Positions 36,038 to 51,500 of a DNA stretch of 64,000 nt are shown here, one piece after another (the first letter of the stretch is position 1; the number at the start of each line of letters is the position of its first letter). The notes below the pieces were generated by a model, which saw only the letters and a list, made by a program, of their open reading frames with translations, was not told the DNA's origin and searched no databases. The DNA comes from Auanema rhodensis (lineage: Eukaryota; Nematoda; Chromadorea; Rhabditida; Rhabditidae), in contig OZ059896.1 in assembly GCA_964057225.1 (NCBI GenBank), forward strand, positions 434,001 to 498,000, read 5' to 3'. Both the position numbers and the translations under genes were made by a program.

Positions 36038-37446
36038 GAAACCGCATCTCTTTATCTTTCACGTGAAGCGAGTTACATACCAAGTGCACATCACGTGTAC
36101 ATTTAATTAGCATAAATTAAAGTTCACGTAAATTTCAAAGTCATGGTTACCATGAACCAATATCAATAAAAATTTGTTTTTAGACTAATATGGACATGGG
36201 GAATCTAATTTTGGAAACCGCATCTCTTTATCTTTCACGTGAAGCGAGTTACATACCAAGTGCACATCACGTGTACATTTAATTAGCATAAATTAAAGTT
36301 CACGTAAATTTCAAAGTCATGGTTACCATGAAGCAATATCAATAAAAATTTGTTTTTAGACTAATATGGACATGGGGAATCTAATTTTGTAAACCGCATC
36401 TCTTTATCTTTCACGTGAAGCGAGTTACATACCAAGTGCACATCACGTGTACATTTAATTAGCATAAATTAAAGTTCACGTAAATTTCAAAGTCATGGTT
36501 ACCATGAACCAATATCAATAAAAATTTGTTTTTAGACTAATATGGACATGGGGAATCTAATTTTGAAAACCGCATCTCTTTATCTTTCACGTGAAGCGAG
36601 TTACATACCAAGTGCACATCACGTGTACATTTAATTAGCATAAATTAAAGTTCACGTAAATTTCAAAGTCATGGTTACCATGAAGCAATATCAAAAAAAA
36701 TTTGTTTTTAGACTAATATGGACATGGGGAATCTAATTTTGAAAACCGCATCTCTTTATCTTTCACGTGAAGCGAGTTACATACCAAGTGCACATCACGT
36801 GTACATTTAATTAGCATAAATTAAAGTTCACGTAAATTTCAAAGTCATGGTTACCATGCACCAATATCAATAAAAATTTGTTTTTAGACTAATATGGACA
36901 TGGGGAATCTAATTTTGTAAACCGCATCTCTTTATCTTTCACGTGAAGCGAGTTACATACCAAGTGCACATCACGTGTACATTTAATTAGCATAAATTAA
37001 AGTTCACGTAAATTTCAAAGTCATGGTTACCATGCACCAATATCAATAAAAATTTGTTTTTAGACTAATATGGACATGGGGAATCTAATTTTGAAAACCG
37101 CATCTCTTTATCTTTCACGTGAAGCGAGTTACATACCAAGTGCACATCACGTGTACATTTAATTAGCATAAATTAAAGTTCACGTAAATTTCAAAGTCAT
37201 GGTTACCATGAACCAATATCAATAAAAATTTGTTTTTAGACTAATATGGACATGGGGAATCTAATTTTGGAAACCGCATCTCTTTATCTTTCACGTGAAG
37301 CGAGTTACATACCAAGTGCACATCACGTGTACATTTAATTAGCATAAATTAAAGTTCACGTAAATTTCAAAGTCATGGTTACCATGAACCAATATCAATA
37401 AAAATTTGTTTTTAGACTAATATGGACATGGGGAATCTAATTTTGG
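36038..37446 (+). repeat. 7-monomer repeat (1,232 bp)
   Basis: TTTTGGAAACC occurs in adjacent monomers at 36038 and 36214 and again at 37270 and 37446, an offset of 1,232 bp for both. TTTTGTAAACC at 36390 and 36918 lies between, three monomers apart. Confidence 0.7.
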
Positions 37447-38119
37447 AAACCGCATCTCTTTATCTTTCACGTGAAGCGAGTTACATACCAAGTGCACATC
37501 ACGTGTACATTTAATTAGCATAAATTAAAGTTCACGTAAATTTCAAAGTCATGGTTACCATGAAGCAATATCAATAAAAATTTGTTTTTAGACTAATATG
37601 GACATGGGGAATCTAATTTTGAAAACCGCATCTCTTCATCTTTCACGTGAAGCGAGTTACATACCAAGTGCACATCACGTGTACATTTAATTAGCATAAA
37701 TTAAAGTTCACGTAAATTTCAAAGTCATGGTTACCATGAACCAATATCAATAAAAATTTGTTTTTAGACTAATATGGACATGGGGAATCTAATTTTGAAA
37801 ACCGCATCTCTTTATCTTTCACGTGAAGCGAGTTACATACCAAGTGCACATCACGTGTACATTTAATTAGCATAAATTAAAGTTCACGTAAATTTCAAAG
37901 TCATGGTTACCATGAAGCAATATCAATAAAAATTTGTTTTTAGACTAATATGGACATGGGGAATCTAATTTTGAAAACCGCATCTCTTTATCTTTCACGT
38001 GAAGCGAGTTACATACCAAGTGCACATCACGTGTACATTTAATTAGCATAAATTAAAGTTCACGTAAATTTCAAAGTCATGGTTACCATGCACCAATATC
38101 AATAAAAATTTGTTTTTAG

Positions 38120-39879
38120 TCTAATATGGACATGGGGGATCTAATTTTGAAAACCGCATCTCTTTATCTTTCACGTGAAGCGAGTTACATACCAAGTGCA
38201 CATCACGTGTACATTTAATTAGCATAAATTAAAGTTCACGTAAATTTCAAAGTCATGGTTACCATGAACCAATATCAATAAAAATTTGTTTTTAGACTAA
38301 TATGGACATGGGTAATCTAATTTTGAAAACCGCATCTCTTTATCTTTCACGTGAAGCGAGTTACATACCAAGTGCACATCACGTGTACATTTAATTAGCA
38401 TAAATTAAAGTTCACGTAAATTTCAAAGTCATGGTTACCATGCACCAATATCAATAAAAATTTGTCTTTAGACTAATATGGACATGGGGGATCTAATTTT
38501 GAAAACCGCATCTCTTTATCTTTCACGTGAAGCGAGTTACATACCAAGTGCACATCACGTGTACATTTAATTAGCATAAATTAAAGTTCACGTAAATTTC
38601 AAAGTCATGGTTACCATGAACCAATATCAATAAAAATTTGTTTTTAGACTAATATGGACATGGGGAATCTAATTTTGAAAACCGCATCTCTTTATCTTTC
38701 ACGTGAAGCGAGTTACATACCAAGTGCACATCACGTGTACATTTAATTAGCATAAATTAAAGTTCACGTAAATTTCAAAGTCATGGTTACCATGAAGCAA
38801 TATCAATAAAAATTTGTTTTTAGACTAATATGGACATGGGGAATCTAATTTTGAAAACCGCATCTCTTTATCTTTCACGTGAAGCGAGTTACATACCAAG
38901 TGCACATCACGTGTACATTTAATTAGCATAAATTAAAGTTCACGTAAATTTCAAAGTCATGGTTACCATGCACCAATATCAATAAAAATTTGTTTTTAGT
39001 CTAATATGGACATGGGGGATCTAATTTTGAAAACCGCATCTCTTTATCTTTCACGTGAAGCGAGTTACATACCAAGTGCACATCACGTGTACATTTAATT
39101 AGCATAAATTAAAGTTCACGTAAATTTCAAAGTCATGGTTACCATGAACCAATATCAATAAAAATTTGTTTTTAGACTAATATGGACATGGGTAATCTAA
39201 TTTTGAAAACCGCATCTCTTTATCTTTCACGTGAAGCGAGTTACATACCAAGTGCACATCACGTGTACATTTAATTAGCATAAATTAAAGTTCACGTAAA
39301 TTTCAAAGTCATGGTTACCATGCACCAATATCAATAAAAATTTGTCTTTAGACTAATATGGACATGGGGGATCTAATTTTGAAAACCGCATCTCTTTATC
39401 TTTCACGTGAAGCGAGTTACATACCAAGTGCACATCACGTGTACATTTAATTAGCATAAATTAAAGTTCACGTAAATTTCAAAGTCATGGTTACCATGAA
39501 CCAATATCAATAAAAATTTGTTTTTAGACTAATATGGACATGGGGAATCTAATTTTGAAAACCGCATCTCTTTATCTTTCACGTGAAGCGAGTTACATAC
39601 CAAGTGCACATCACGTGTACATTTAATTAGCATAAATTAAAGTTCACGTAAATTTCAAAGTCATGGTTACCATGAAGCAATATCAATAAAAATTTGTTTT
39701 TAGACTAATATGGACATGGGGAATCTAATTTTGAAAACCGCATCTCTTTATCTTTCACGTGAAGCGAGTTACATACCAAGTGCACATCACGTGTACATTT
39801 AATAAGCATAAATTAAAGTTCACGTAAATTTCAAAGTCATGGTTACCATGCACCAATATCAATAAAAATTTGTTTTTAG
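38120..39879 (+). repeat. 5-monomer higher-order repeat (880 bp), second family
   Basis: TTAGTCTAAT with GGGGGATC (38120, 39000), ATGGGTAATC (about 38312, 39192) and TTTGTCTTTAG (38465, 39345) all recur at 880 bp. The markers differ from the 5-mer at 33741. The TTAGTCTAAT marker recurs at 41464, 44104, 44984, 45512 and 46392, always at whole-monomer distances. Confidence 0.85.
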
Positions 39880-42793
39880 ACTAATATGGACATGGGGAAT
39901 CTAATTTTGGAAACCGCATCTCTTTATCTTTCACGTGAAGCGAGTTACATACCAAGTGCACATCACGTGTACATTTAATTAGCATAAATTAAAGTTCACG
40001 TAAATTTCAAAGTCATGGTTACCATGAACCAATATCAATAAAAATTTGTTTTTAGACTAATATGGACATGGGTAATCTAATTTTGAAAACCGCATCTCTT
40101 TATCTTTCACGTGAAGCGAGTTACATACCAAGTGCACATCACGTGTACATTTATTTAGCATAAATTAAAGTTCACGTAAATTTCAAAGTCATGGTTACCA
40201 TGCACCAATATCAATAAAAATTTGTTTTTAGACTAATATGGACATGGGGGATCTAATTTTGAAAACCGCATCTCTTTATCTTTCACGTGAAGCGAGTTAC
40301 ATACCAAGTGCACATCACGTGTACATTTAATTAGCATAAATTAAAGTTCACGTAAATTTCAAAGTCATGGTTACCATGAACCAATATCAATAAAAATTTG
40401 TTTTTAGACTAATATGGACATGGGTAATCTAATTTTGAAAACCGCATCTCTTTATCTTTCACGTGAAGCGAGTTACATACCAAGTGCACATCACGTGTAC
40501 ATTTAATTAGCATAAATTAAAGTTCACGTAAATTTCAAAGTCATGGTTACCATGCACCAATATCAATAAAAATTTGTTTTTAGACTAATATGGACATGGG
40601 GAATCTAATTTTGAAAACCGCATCTCTTTATCTTTCACGTGAAGCGAGTTACATACCAAGTGCACATCACGTGTACATTTAATTAGCATAAATTAAAGTT
40701 CACGTAAATTTCAAAGTCATGGTTACCATGAACCAATATCAATAAAAATTTGTTTTTAGACTAATATGGACATGGGGAATCTAATTTTGGAAACCGCATC
40801 TCTTTATCTTTCACGTGAAGCGAGTTACATACCAAGTGCACATCACGTGTACATTTAATTAGCATAAATTAAAGTTCACGTAAATTTCAAAGTCATGGTT
40901 ACCATGAACCAATATCAATAAAAATTTGTTTTTAGACTAATATGGACATGGGGAATCTAATTTTGAAAACCGCATCTCTTTATCTTTCACGTGAAGCGAG
41001 TTACATACCAAGTGCACATCACGTGTACATTTAATTAGCATAAATTAAAGTTCACGTAAATTTCAAAGTCATGGTTACCATGAACCAATATCAATAAAAA
41101 TTTGTTTTTAGACTAATATGGACATGGGGAATCTAATTTTGAAAACCGCATCTCTTTATCTTTCACGTGAAGCGAGTTACATACCAAGAGCACATCACGT
41201 GTACATTTAATTAGCATAAATTAAAGTTCACGTAAATTTCAAAGTCATGGTTACCATGAAGCAATATCAATAAAAATTTGTTTTTAGACTAATATGGACA
41301 TGGGGAATCTAATTTTGAAAACCGCATCTCTTTATCTTTCACGTGAAGCGAGTTACATACCAAGTGCACATCACGTGTACATTTAATTAGCATAAATTAA
41401 AGTTCACGTAAATTTCAAAGTCATGGTTACCATGCACCAAAATCAATAAAAATTTGTTTTTAGTCTAATATGGACATGGGGGATCTAATTTTGAAAACCG
41501 CATCTCTTTATCTTTCACGTGAAGCGAGTTACATACCAAGTGCACATCACGTGTACATTTAATTAGCATAAATTAAAGTTCACGTAAATTTCAAAGTCAT
41601 GGTTACCATGAACCAATATCAATAAAAATTTGTTTTTAGACTAATATGGACATGGGTAATCTAATTTTGAAAACCGCATCTCTTTATCTTTCACGTGAAG
41701 CGAGTTACATACCAAGTGCACATCACGTGTACATTTAATTAGCATAAATTAAAGTTCACGTAAATTTCAAAGTCATGGTTACCATGCACCAATATCAATA
41801 AAAATTTGTTTTTAGACTAATATGGACATGGGGGATCTAATTTTGAAAACCGCATCTCTTTATCTTTCACGTGAAGCGAGTTACATACCAAGTGCACATC
41901 ACGTGTACATTTAATTAGCATAAATTAAAGTTCACGTAAATTTCAAAGTCATGGTTACCATGAACCAATATCAATAAAAATTTGTTTTTAGACTAATATG
42001 GACATGGGGAATCTAATTTTGAAAACCGCATCTCTTTATCTTTCACGTGAAGCGAGTTACATACCAAGTGCACATCACGTGTACATTTAATTAGCATAAA
42101 TTAAAGTTCACGTAAATTTCAAAGTCATGCTTACCATGAAGCAATATCAATAAAAATTTGTTTTTAGACTAATATGGACATGGGGAATCTAATTTTGAAA
42201 ACCGCATCTCTTTATCGTTCACGTGAAGCGAGTTACATACCAAGTGCACATCACGTGTACATTTAATTAGCATAAATTAAAGTTCACGTAAATTTCAAAG
42301 TCATGCTTACCATGAAGCAATATCAATAAAAATTTGTTTTTAGACTAATATGGACATGGGGAATCTAATTTTGTAAACCGCATCTCTTTATCTTTCACGT
42401 GAAGCGAGTTACATACCAAGTGCACATCACGTGTACATTTAATTAGCATAAATTAAAGTTCACGTAAATTTCAAAGTCATGCTTACCATGAAGCAATATC
42501 AATAAAAATTTGTTTTTAGACTAATATGGACATGGGGAATCTAATTTTGAAAACCGCATCTCTTTATCTTTCACGTGAAGCGAGTTACATACCAAGTGCA
42601 CATCACGTGTACATTTAATTAGCATAAATTAAAGTTCACGTAAATTTCAAAGTCATGGTTACCATGAACCAATATCAATAAAAATTTGTTTTTAGACTAA
42701 TATGGACATGGGTAATCTAATTTTGAAAACCGCATCTCTTTATCTTTCACGTGAAGCGAGTTACATACCAAGTGCACATCACGTGTACATTTA

Positions 42794-45700
42794 TTTAGCA
42801 TAAATTAAAGTTCACGTAAATTTCAAAGTCATGGTTACCATGCACCAATATCAATAAAAATTTGTTTTTAGACTAATATGGACATGAGGAATCTAATTTT
42901 GAAAACCGCATCTCTTTATCTTTCACGTGAAGCGAGTTACATACCAAGTGCACATCACGTGTACATTTAATTAGCATAAATTAAAGTTCACGTAAATTTC
43001 AAAGTCATGGTTACCATGCACCAATATCAATAAAAATTTGTTTTTAGACTAATATGGACATGAGGAATCTAATTTTGAAAACCGCATCTCTTTATCTTTC
43101 ACGTGAAGCGAGTTACATACCAAGTGCACATCACGTGTACATTTAATTAGCATAAATTAAAGTTCACGTAAATTTCAAAGTCATGGTTACCATGCACCAA
43201 TATCAATAAAAATTAGTTTTTAGACTAATATGGACATGGGGGATCTAATTTTGAAAACCGCATCTCTTTATCTTTCACGTGAAGCGAGTTACATACCAAG
43301 TGCACATCACGTGTACATTTAATTAGCATAAATTAAAGTTCACGTAAATTTCAAAGTCATGGTTACCATGAACCAATATCAATAAAAATTTGTTTTTAGA
43401 CTAATATGGACATGGGTAATCTAATTATGAAAACCGCATCTCTTTAACTTTCACGTGAAGCGAGTTACATACCAAGTGCACATCACGTGTACATTTAATT
43501 AGCATAAATTAAAGTTCACGTAAATTTCAAAGTCATGGTTACCATGCACCAATATCAATAAAAATTTGTTTTTAGACTAATATGGACATGGGGAATCTAA
43601 TTTTGAAAACCGCATCTCTTTATCTTTCACGTGAAGCGAGTTACATACCAAGTGCACATCACGTGTACATTTAATTAGCATAAATTAAAGTTCACGTAAA
43701 TTTCAAAGTCGTGGTTACCATGCACCAATATCAATAAAAATTTGTTTTTAGACTAATATGGACATGGGGAATCTAATTTTGAAAACCGCATCTCTTTATC
43801 TTTCACGTGAAGCGAGTTACATACCAAGTGCACATCACGTGTACATTTAATTAGCATAAATTAAAGTTCACGTAAATTTCAAAGTCATGGTTACCATGAA
43901 CCAATATCAATAAAAATTTGTTTTTAGACTAATATGGACATGGGGAATCTAATTTTGAAAACCGCATCTCTTTATCTTTCACGTGAAGCGAGTTACATAC
44001 CAAGTGCACATCACGTGTACATTTAATTAGCATAAATTAAAGTTCACGTAAATTTCAAAGTCATGGTTACCATGCACCAATATCAATAAAAATTTGTTTT
44101 TAGTCTAATATGGACATGGGGGATCTAATTTTGAAAACCGCATCTCTTTATCTTTCACGTGAAGCGAGTTACATACCAAGTGCACATCACGTGTACATTT
44201 AATTAGCATAAATTAAAGTTCACGTAAATTTCAAAGTCATGGTTACCATGAACCAATATCAATAAAAATTTGTTTTTAGACTAATATGGACATGGGTAAT
44301 CTAATTTTGAAAACCGCATCTCTTTATCTTTCACGTGAAGCGAGTTACATACCAAGTGCACATCACGTGTACATTTAATTAGCATAAATTAAAGTTCACG
44401 TAAATTTCAAAGTCATGGTTACCATGCACCAATATCAATAAAAATTTGTTTTTAGACTAATATGGACATGGGGGATCTAATTTTGAAAACCGCATCTCTT
44501 TATCTTTCACGTGAAGCGAGTTACATACCAAGTGCACATCACGTGTACATTTAATTAGCATAAATTAAAGTTCACGTAAATTTCAAAGTCATGGTTACCA
44601 TGAACCAATATCAATAAAAATTTGTTTTTAGACTAATATGGACATGGGGAATCTAATTTTGAAAACCGCATCTCTTTATCTTTCACGTGAAGCGAGTTAC
44701 ATACCAAGTGCACATCACGTGTACATTTAATTAGCATAAATTAAAGTTCACGTAAATTTCAAAGTCATGCTTACCATGAAGCAATATCAATAAAAATTTG
44801 TTTTTAGACTAATATGGACATGGGGAATCTAATTTTGAAAACCGCATCTCTTTATCTTTCACGTGAAGCGAGTTACATACCAAGTGCACATCACGTGTAC
44901 ATTTAATAAGCATAAATTAAAGTTCACGTAAATTTCAAAGTCATGGTTACCATGCACCAATATCAATAAAAATTTGTTTTTAGTCTAATATGGACATGGG
45001 GGATCTAATTTTGAAAACCGCATCTCTTTATCTTTCACGTGAAGCGAGTTACATACCAAGTGCACATCACGTGTACATTTAATTAGCATAAATTAAAGTT
45101 CACGTAAATTTCAAAGTCATGGTTACCATGAACCAATATCAATAAAAATTTGTTTTTAGACTAATATGGACATGGGGAATCTAATTTTGAAAACCGCATC
45201 TCTTTATCTTTCACGTGAAGCGAGTTACATACCAAGTGCACATCACGTGTACATTTAATTAGCATAAATTAAAGTTCACGTAAATTTCAAAGTCATGGTT
45301 ACCATGAAGCAATATCAATAAAAATTTGTTTTTAGACTAATATGGACATGGGGAATCTAATTTTGAAAACCGCATCTCTTTATCTTTCACGTGAAGCGAG
45401 TTACATACCAAGTGCACATCACGTGTACATTTAATTAGCATAAATTAAAGTTCACGTAAATTTCAAAGTCATGGTTACCATGCACCAATATCAATAAAAA
45501 TTTGTTTTTAGTCTAATATGGACATGGGGGATCTAATTTTGAAAACCGCATCTCTTTATCTTTCACGTGAAGCGAGTTACATACCAAGTGCACATCACGT
45601 GTACATTTAATTAGCATAAATTAAAGTTCACGTAAATTTCAAAGTCATGGTTACCATGAACCAATATCAATAAAAATTTGTTTTTAGACTAATATGGACA

Positions 45701-46665
45701 TGGGTAATCTAATTTTGAAAACCGCATCTCTTTATCTTTCACGTGAAGCGAGTTACATACCAAGTGCACATCACGTGTACATTTAATTAGCATAAATTAA
45801 AGTTCACGTAAATTTCAAAGTCATGGTTACCATGCACCAATATCAATAAAAATTTGTTTTTAGACTAATATGGACATGGGGGATCTAATTTTGAAAACCG
45901 CATCTCTTTATCTTTCACGTGAAGCGAGTTACATACCAAGTGCACATCACGTGTACATTTAATTAGCATAAATTAAAGTTCACGTAAATTTCAAAGTCAT
46001 GGTTACCATGAACCAATATCAATAAAAATTTGTTTTTAGACTAATATGGACATGGGGAATCTAATTTTGAAAACCGCATCTCTTTATCTTTCACGTGAAG
46101 CGAGTTACATACCAAGTGCACATCACGTGTACATTTAATTAGCATAAATTAAAGTTCACGTAAATTTCAAAGTCATGCTTACCATGAAGCAATATCAATA
46201 AAAATTTGTTTTTAGACTAATATGGACATGGGGAATCTAATTTTGAAAACCGCATCTCTTTATCTTTCACGTGAAGCGAGTTACATACCAAGTGCACATC
46301 ACGTGTACATTTAATAAGCATAAATTAAAGTTCACGTAAATTTCAAAGTCATGGTTACCATGCACCAATATCAATAAAAATTTGTTTTTAGTCTAATATG
46401 GACATGGGGGATCTAATTTTGAAAACCGCATCTCTTTATCTTTCACGTGAAGCGAGTTACATACCAAGTGCACATCACGTGTACATTTAATTAGCATAAA
46501 TTAAAGTTCACGTAAATTTCAAAGTCATGGTTACCATGAACCAATATCAATAAAAATTTGTTTTTAGACTAATATGGACATGGGTAATCTAATTTTGAAA
46601 ACCGCATCTCTTTATCTTTCACGTGAAGCGAGTTACATACCAAGTGCACATCACGTGTACATTTA
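42794..46665 (+). repeat. 22-monomer duplication (3,872 bp), first copy
   Basis: Four unrelated markers recur at +3,872 bp: TTTATTTAGC (42794, 46666), AAATTAGTTTT (43215, 47087), CTAATTATGAAA with TTTAACTTTC (43421, 47293) and GTCGTGG (43711, 47583). The second copy starts at 46666 and can be followed to at least 47583. Confidence 0.85.
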
Positions 46666-48533
46666 TTTAGCATAAATTAAAGTTCACGTAAATTTCAAAG
46701 TCATGGTTACCATGCACCAATATCAATAAAAATTTGTTTTTAGACTAATATGGACATGAGGAATCTAATTTTGAAAACCGCATCTCTTTATCTTTCACGT
46801 GAAGCGAGTTACATACCAAGTGCACATCACGTGTACATTTAATTAGCATAAATTAAAGTTCACGTAAATTTCAAAGTCATGGTTACCATGCACCAATATC
46901 AATAAAAATTTGTTTTTAGACTAATATGGACATGAGGAATCTAATTTTGAAAACCGCATCTCTTTATCTTTCACGTGAAGCGAGTTACATACCAAGTGCA
47001 CATCACGTGTACATTTAATTAGCATAAATTAAAGTTCACGTAAATTTCAAAGTCATGGTTACCATGCACCAATATCAATAAAAATTAGTTTTTAGACTAA
47101 TATGGACATGGGGGATCTAATTTTGAAAACCGCATCTCTTTATCTTTCACGTGAAGCGAGTTACATACCAAGTGCACATCACGTGTTCATTTAATTAGCA
47201 TAAATTAAAGTTCACGTAAATTTCAAAGTCATGGTTACCATGAACCAATATCAATAAAAATTTGTTTTTAGACTAATATGGACATGGGTAATCTAATTAT
47301 GAAAACCGCATCTCTTTAACTTTCACGTGAAGCGAGTTACATACCAAGTGCACATCACGTGTACATTTAATTAGCATAAATTAAAGTTCACGTAAATTTC
47401 AAAGTCATGGTTACCATGCACCAATATCAATAAAAATTTGTTTTTAGACTAATATGGACATGGGGAATCTAATTTTGAAAACCGCATCTCTTTATCTTTC
47501 ACGTGAAGCGAGTTACATACCAAGTGCACATCACGTGTACATTTAATTAGCATAAATTAAAGTTCACGTAAATTTCAAAGTCGTGGTTACCATGCACCAA
47601 TATCAATAAAAATTTGTTTTTAGACTAATATGGACATGGGGAATCTAATTTTGAAAACCGCATCTCTTTATCTTTCACGTGAAGCGAGTTACATACCAAG
47701 TGCACATCACGTGTACATTTAATTAGCATAAATTAAAGTTCACGTAAATTTCAAAGTCGTGGTTACCATGCACCAATATCAATAAAAATTTGTTTTTAGA
47801 CTAATATGGACATGGGGAATCTAATTTTGAAAACCGTATCTCTTTATCTTTCACGTGAAGCTAGTTACATACCAAGTGCACATCACGTGTACATTTAATT
47901 AGCATAAATTAAAGTTCACGTAAATTTCAAAGTCATGGTTACCATGCACCAATATCAATAAAAATTTGTTTTTAGACTAATATGGACATGGGGAATCTAA
48001 TTTTGAAAACCGCATCTCTTTATCTTTCACGTGAAGCGAGTTACATACCAAGTGCACATCACGTGTACATTTAATTAGCATAAATTAAAGTTCACGTAAA
48101 ATTCAAAGTCATGGTTACCATGCACCAATATCAATAAAAATTTGTTTTTAGACTAATATGGACATGGGGAATCTAATTTTGAAAACCGCATCTCTTTATC
48201 TTTCACGTGAAGCGAGTTACATACCAAGTGCACATCACGTGTACATTTAATTAGCATAAATTAAAGTTCACGTAAATTTCAAAGTCATGGTTACCATGCA
48301 CCAATATCAATAAAAATTTGTTTTTAGACTAATATGGACATGGGGAATCTAATTGTGAAAACCGCATCTCTTTATCTTTCACGTGAAGCGAGTTACATAC
48401 CAAGTGCACATCACGTGTACATTTAATTAGCATAAATTAAAGTTCACGTAAATTTCAAAGTCGTGGTTACCATGCACCAATATCAATAAAAATTTGTTTT
48501 TAGACTAATATGGACATGGGGAATCTAATTTTG

Positions 48534-51500
48534 GAAACCGCATCTCTTTATCTTTCACGTGAAGCGAGTTACATACCAAGTGCACATCACGTGTACATTT
48601 AATTAGCATAAATTAAAGTTCACGTAAATTTCAAAGTCATGGTTACCATGCACCAATATCAATAAAAATTTGTTTTTAGACTAATATGGACATGGGGAAT
48701 CTAATTTTGAAAACCGTATCTCTTTATCTTTCACGTGAAGCGAGTTACATACCAAGTGCACATCACGTGTACATTTAATTAGCATAAATTAAAGTTCACG
48801 TAAATTTCAAAGTCATGGTTACCATGAACCAATATCAATAAAAATTTGTTTTTAGACTAATATGGACATGGGGAATCTAATTTTGAAAACCGCATCTCTT
48901 TATCTTTCACGTGAAGCGAGTTACATACCAAGTGCACATCACGTGTACATTTAATTAGCATAAATTAAAGTTCACGTAAATTTCAAAGTCATGGTTACCA
49001 TGAACCAATATCAATAATAAATTTGTTTTTAGACTAATATGGACATGGGGAATCTAATTTTGAAAACCGCATCTCTTTATCTTTCACGTGAAGCGAGTTA
49101 CATACCAAGTGCACATCACGTGTACATTTAATTAGCATAAATTAAAGTTCACGTAAATTTCAAAGTCATGGTTACCATGCACCAATATCAATAAAAATTT
49201 GTTTTTAGACTAATATGGACATGAGGAATCTAATTTTGAAAACCGCATCTCTTTATCTTTCACGTGAAGCGAGTTACATACCAAGTGCACATCACGTGTA
49301 CATTTAATTAGCATAAATTAAAGTTCACGTAAATTTCAAAGTCATGGTTACCATGCACCAATATCAATAAAAATTAGTTTTTAGACTAATATGGACATGG
49401 GGGATCTAATTTTGAAAACCGCATCTCTTTATCTTTCACGTGAAGCGAGTTACATAACAAGTGCACATCACGTGTACATTTAATTAGCATAAATTAAAGT
49501 TCACGTAAATTTCAAAGTCATGGTTACCATGAACCAATATCAATAAAAATTTGTTTTTAGACTAATATGGACATGGGTAATCTAATTATGAAAACCGCAT
49601 CTCTTTAACTTTCACGTGAAGCGAGTTACATACCAAGTGCACATCACGTGTACATTCAATTAGCATAAATTAAAGTTCACGTAAATTTCAAAGTCATGGT
49701 TACCATGCACCAATATCAATAAAAATTTGTTTTTAGACTAATATGGACATGGGGAATCTAATTTTGAAAACCGCATCTCTTTATCTTTCACGTGAAGCGA
49801 GTTACATACCAAGTGCACATCACGTGTACATTTAATTAGCATAAATTAAAGTTCACGTAAATTTCAAAGTCGTGGTTACCATGCACCAATATCAATAAAA
49901 ATTTGTTTTTAGACTAATATGGACATGGGGAATCTAATTTTGAAAACCGCATCTCTTTATCTTTCACGTGAAGCGAGTTACATACCAAGTGCACATCACG
50001 TGTACATTTAATTAGCATAAATTAAAGTTCACGTAAATTTCAAAGTCGTGGTTACCATGCACCAATATCAATAAAAATTTGTTTTTAGACTAATATGGAC
50101 ATGGGGAATCTAATTTTGAAAACCGTATCTCTTTATCTTTCACGTGAAGCTAGTTACATACCAAGTGCACATCACGTGTACATTTAATTAGCATAAATTA
50201 AAGTTCACGTAAATTTCAAAGTCATGGTTACCATGCACCAATATCAATAAAAATTTGTTTTTAGACTAATATGGACATGGGGAATCTAATTTTGAAAACC
50301 GCATCTCTTTATCTTTCACGTGAAGCGAGTTACATACCAAGTGCACATCACGTGTACATTTAATTAGCATAAATTAAAGTTCACGTAAAATTCAAAGTCA
50401 TGGTTACCATGCACCAATATCAATAAAAATTTGTTTTTAGACTAATATGGACATGGGTAATCTAATTTTGAAAACCGCATCTCTTTATCTTTCACGTGAA
50501 GCGAGTTACATACCAAGTGCACATCACGTGTACATTTAATTAGCATAAATTAAAGTTCACGTAAAATTCAAAGTCATGGTTACCATGCACCAATATCAAT
50601 AAAAATTTGTTTTTAGACTAATATGGACATGGGGAATCTAATTTTGAAAACCGCATCTCTTTATCTTTCACGTGAAGCGAGTTACATACCAAGTGCACAT
50701 CACGTGTACATTTAATTAGCATAAATTAAAGTTCACGTAAATTTCAAAGTCATGGTTACCATGCACCAATATCAATAAAAATTTGTTTTTAGACTAATAT
50801 GGACATGGGGAATCTAATTGTGAAAACCGCATCTCTTTATCTTTCACGTGAAGCGAGTTACATACCAAGTGCACATCACGTGTACATTTAATTAGCATAA
50901 ATTAAAGTTCACGTAAATTTCAAAGTCGTGGTTACCATGCACCAATATCAATAAAAATTTGTTTTTAGACTAATATGGACATGGGGAATCTAATTTTGAA
51001 AACCGCATCTCTTTATCTTTCACGTGAAGCGAGTTACATACCAAGTGCACATCACGTGTACATTTAATTAGCATAAATTAAAGTTCACGTAAATTTCAAA
51101 GTCATGGTTACCATGCACCAATATCAATAAAAATTAGTTTTTAGACTAATATGGACATGGGGGATCTAATTTTGAAAACCGCATCTCTTTATCTTTCACG
51201 TGAAGCGAGTTACATAACAAGTGCACATCACGTGTACATTTAATTAGCATAAATTAAAGTTCACGTAAATTTCAAAGTCATGGTTACCATGAACCAATAT
51301 CAATAAAAATTTGTTTTTAGACTAATATGGACATGGGTAATCTAATTATGAAAACCGCATCTCTTTAACTTTCACGTGAAGCGAGTTACATACCAAGTGC
51401 ACATCACGTGTACATTCAATTAGCATAAATTAAAGTTCACGTAAATTTCAAAGTCATGGTTACCATGCACCAATATCAATAAAAATTTGTTTTTAGACTA

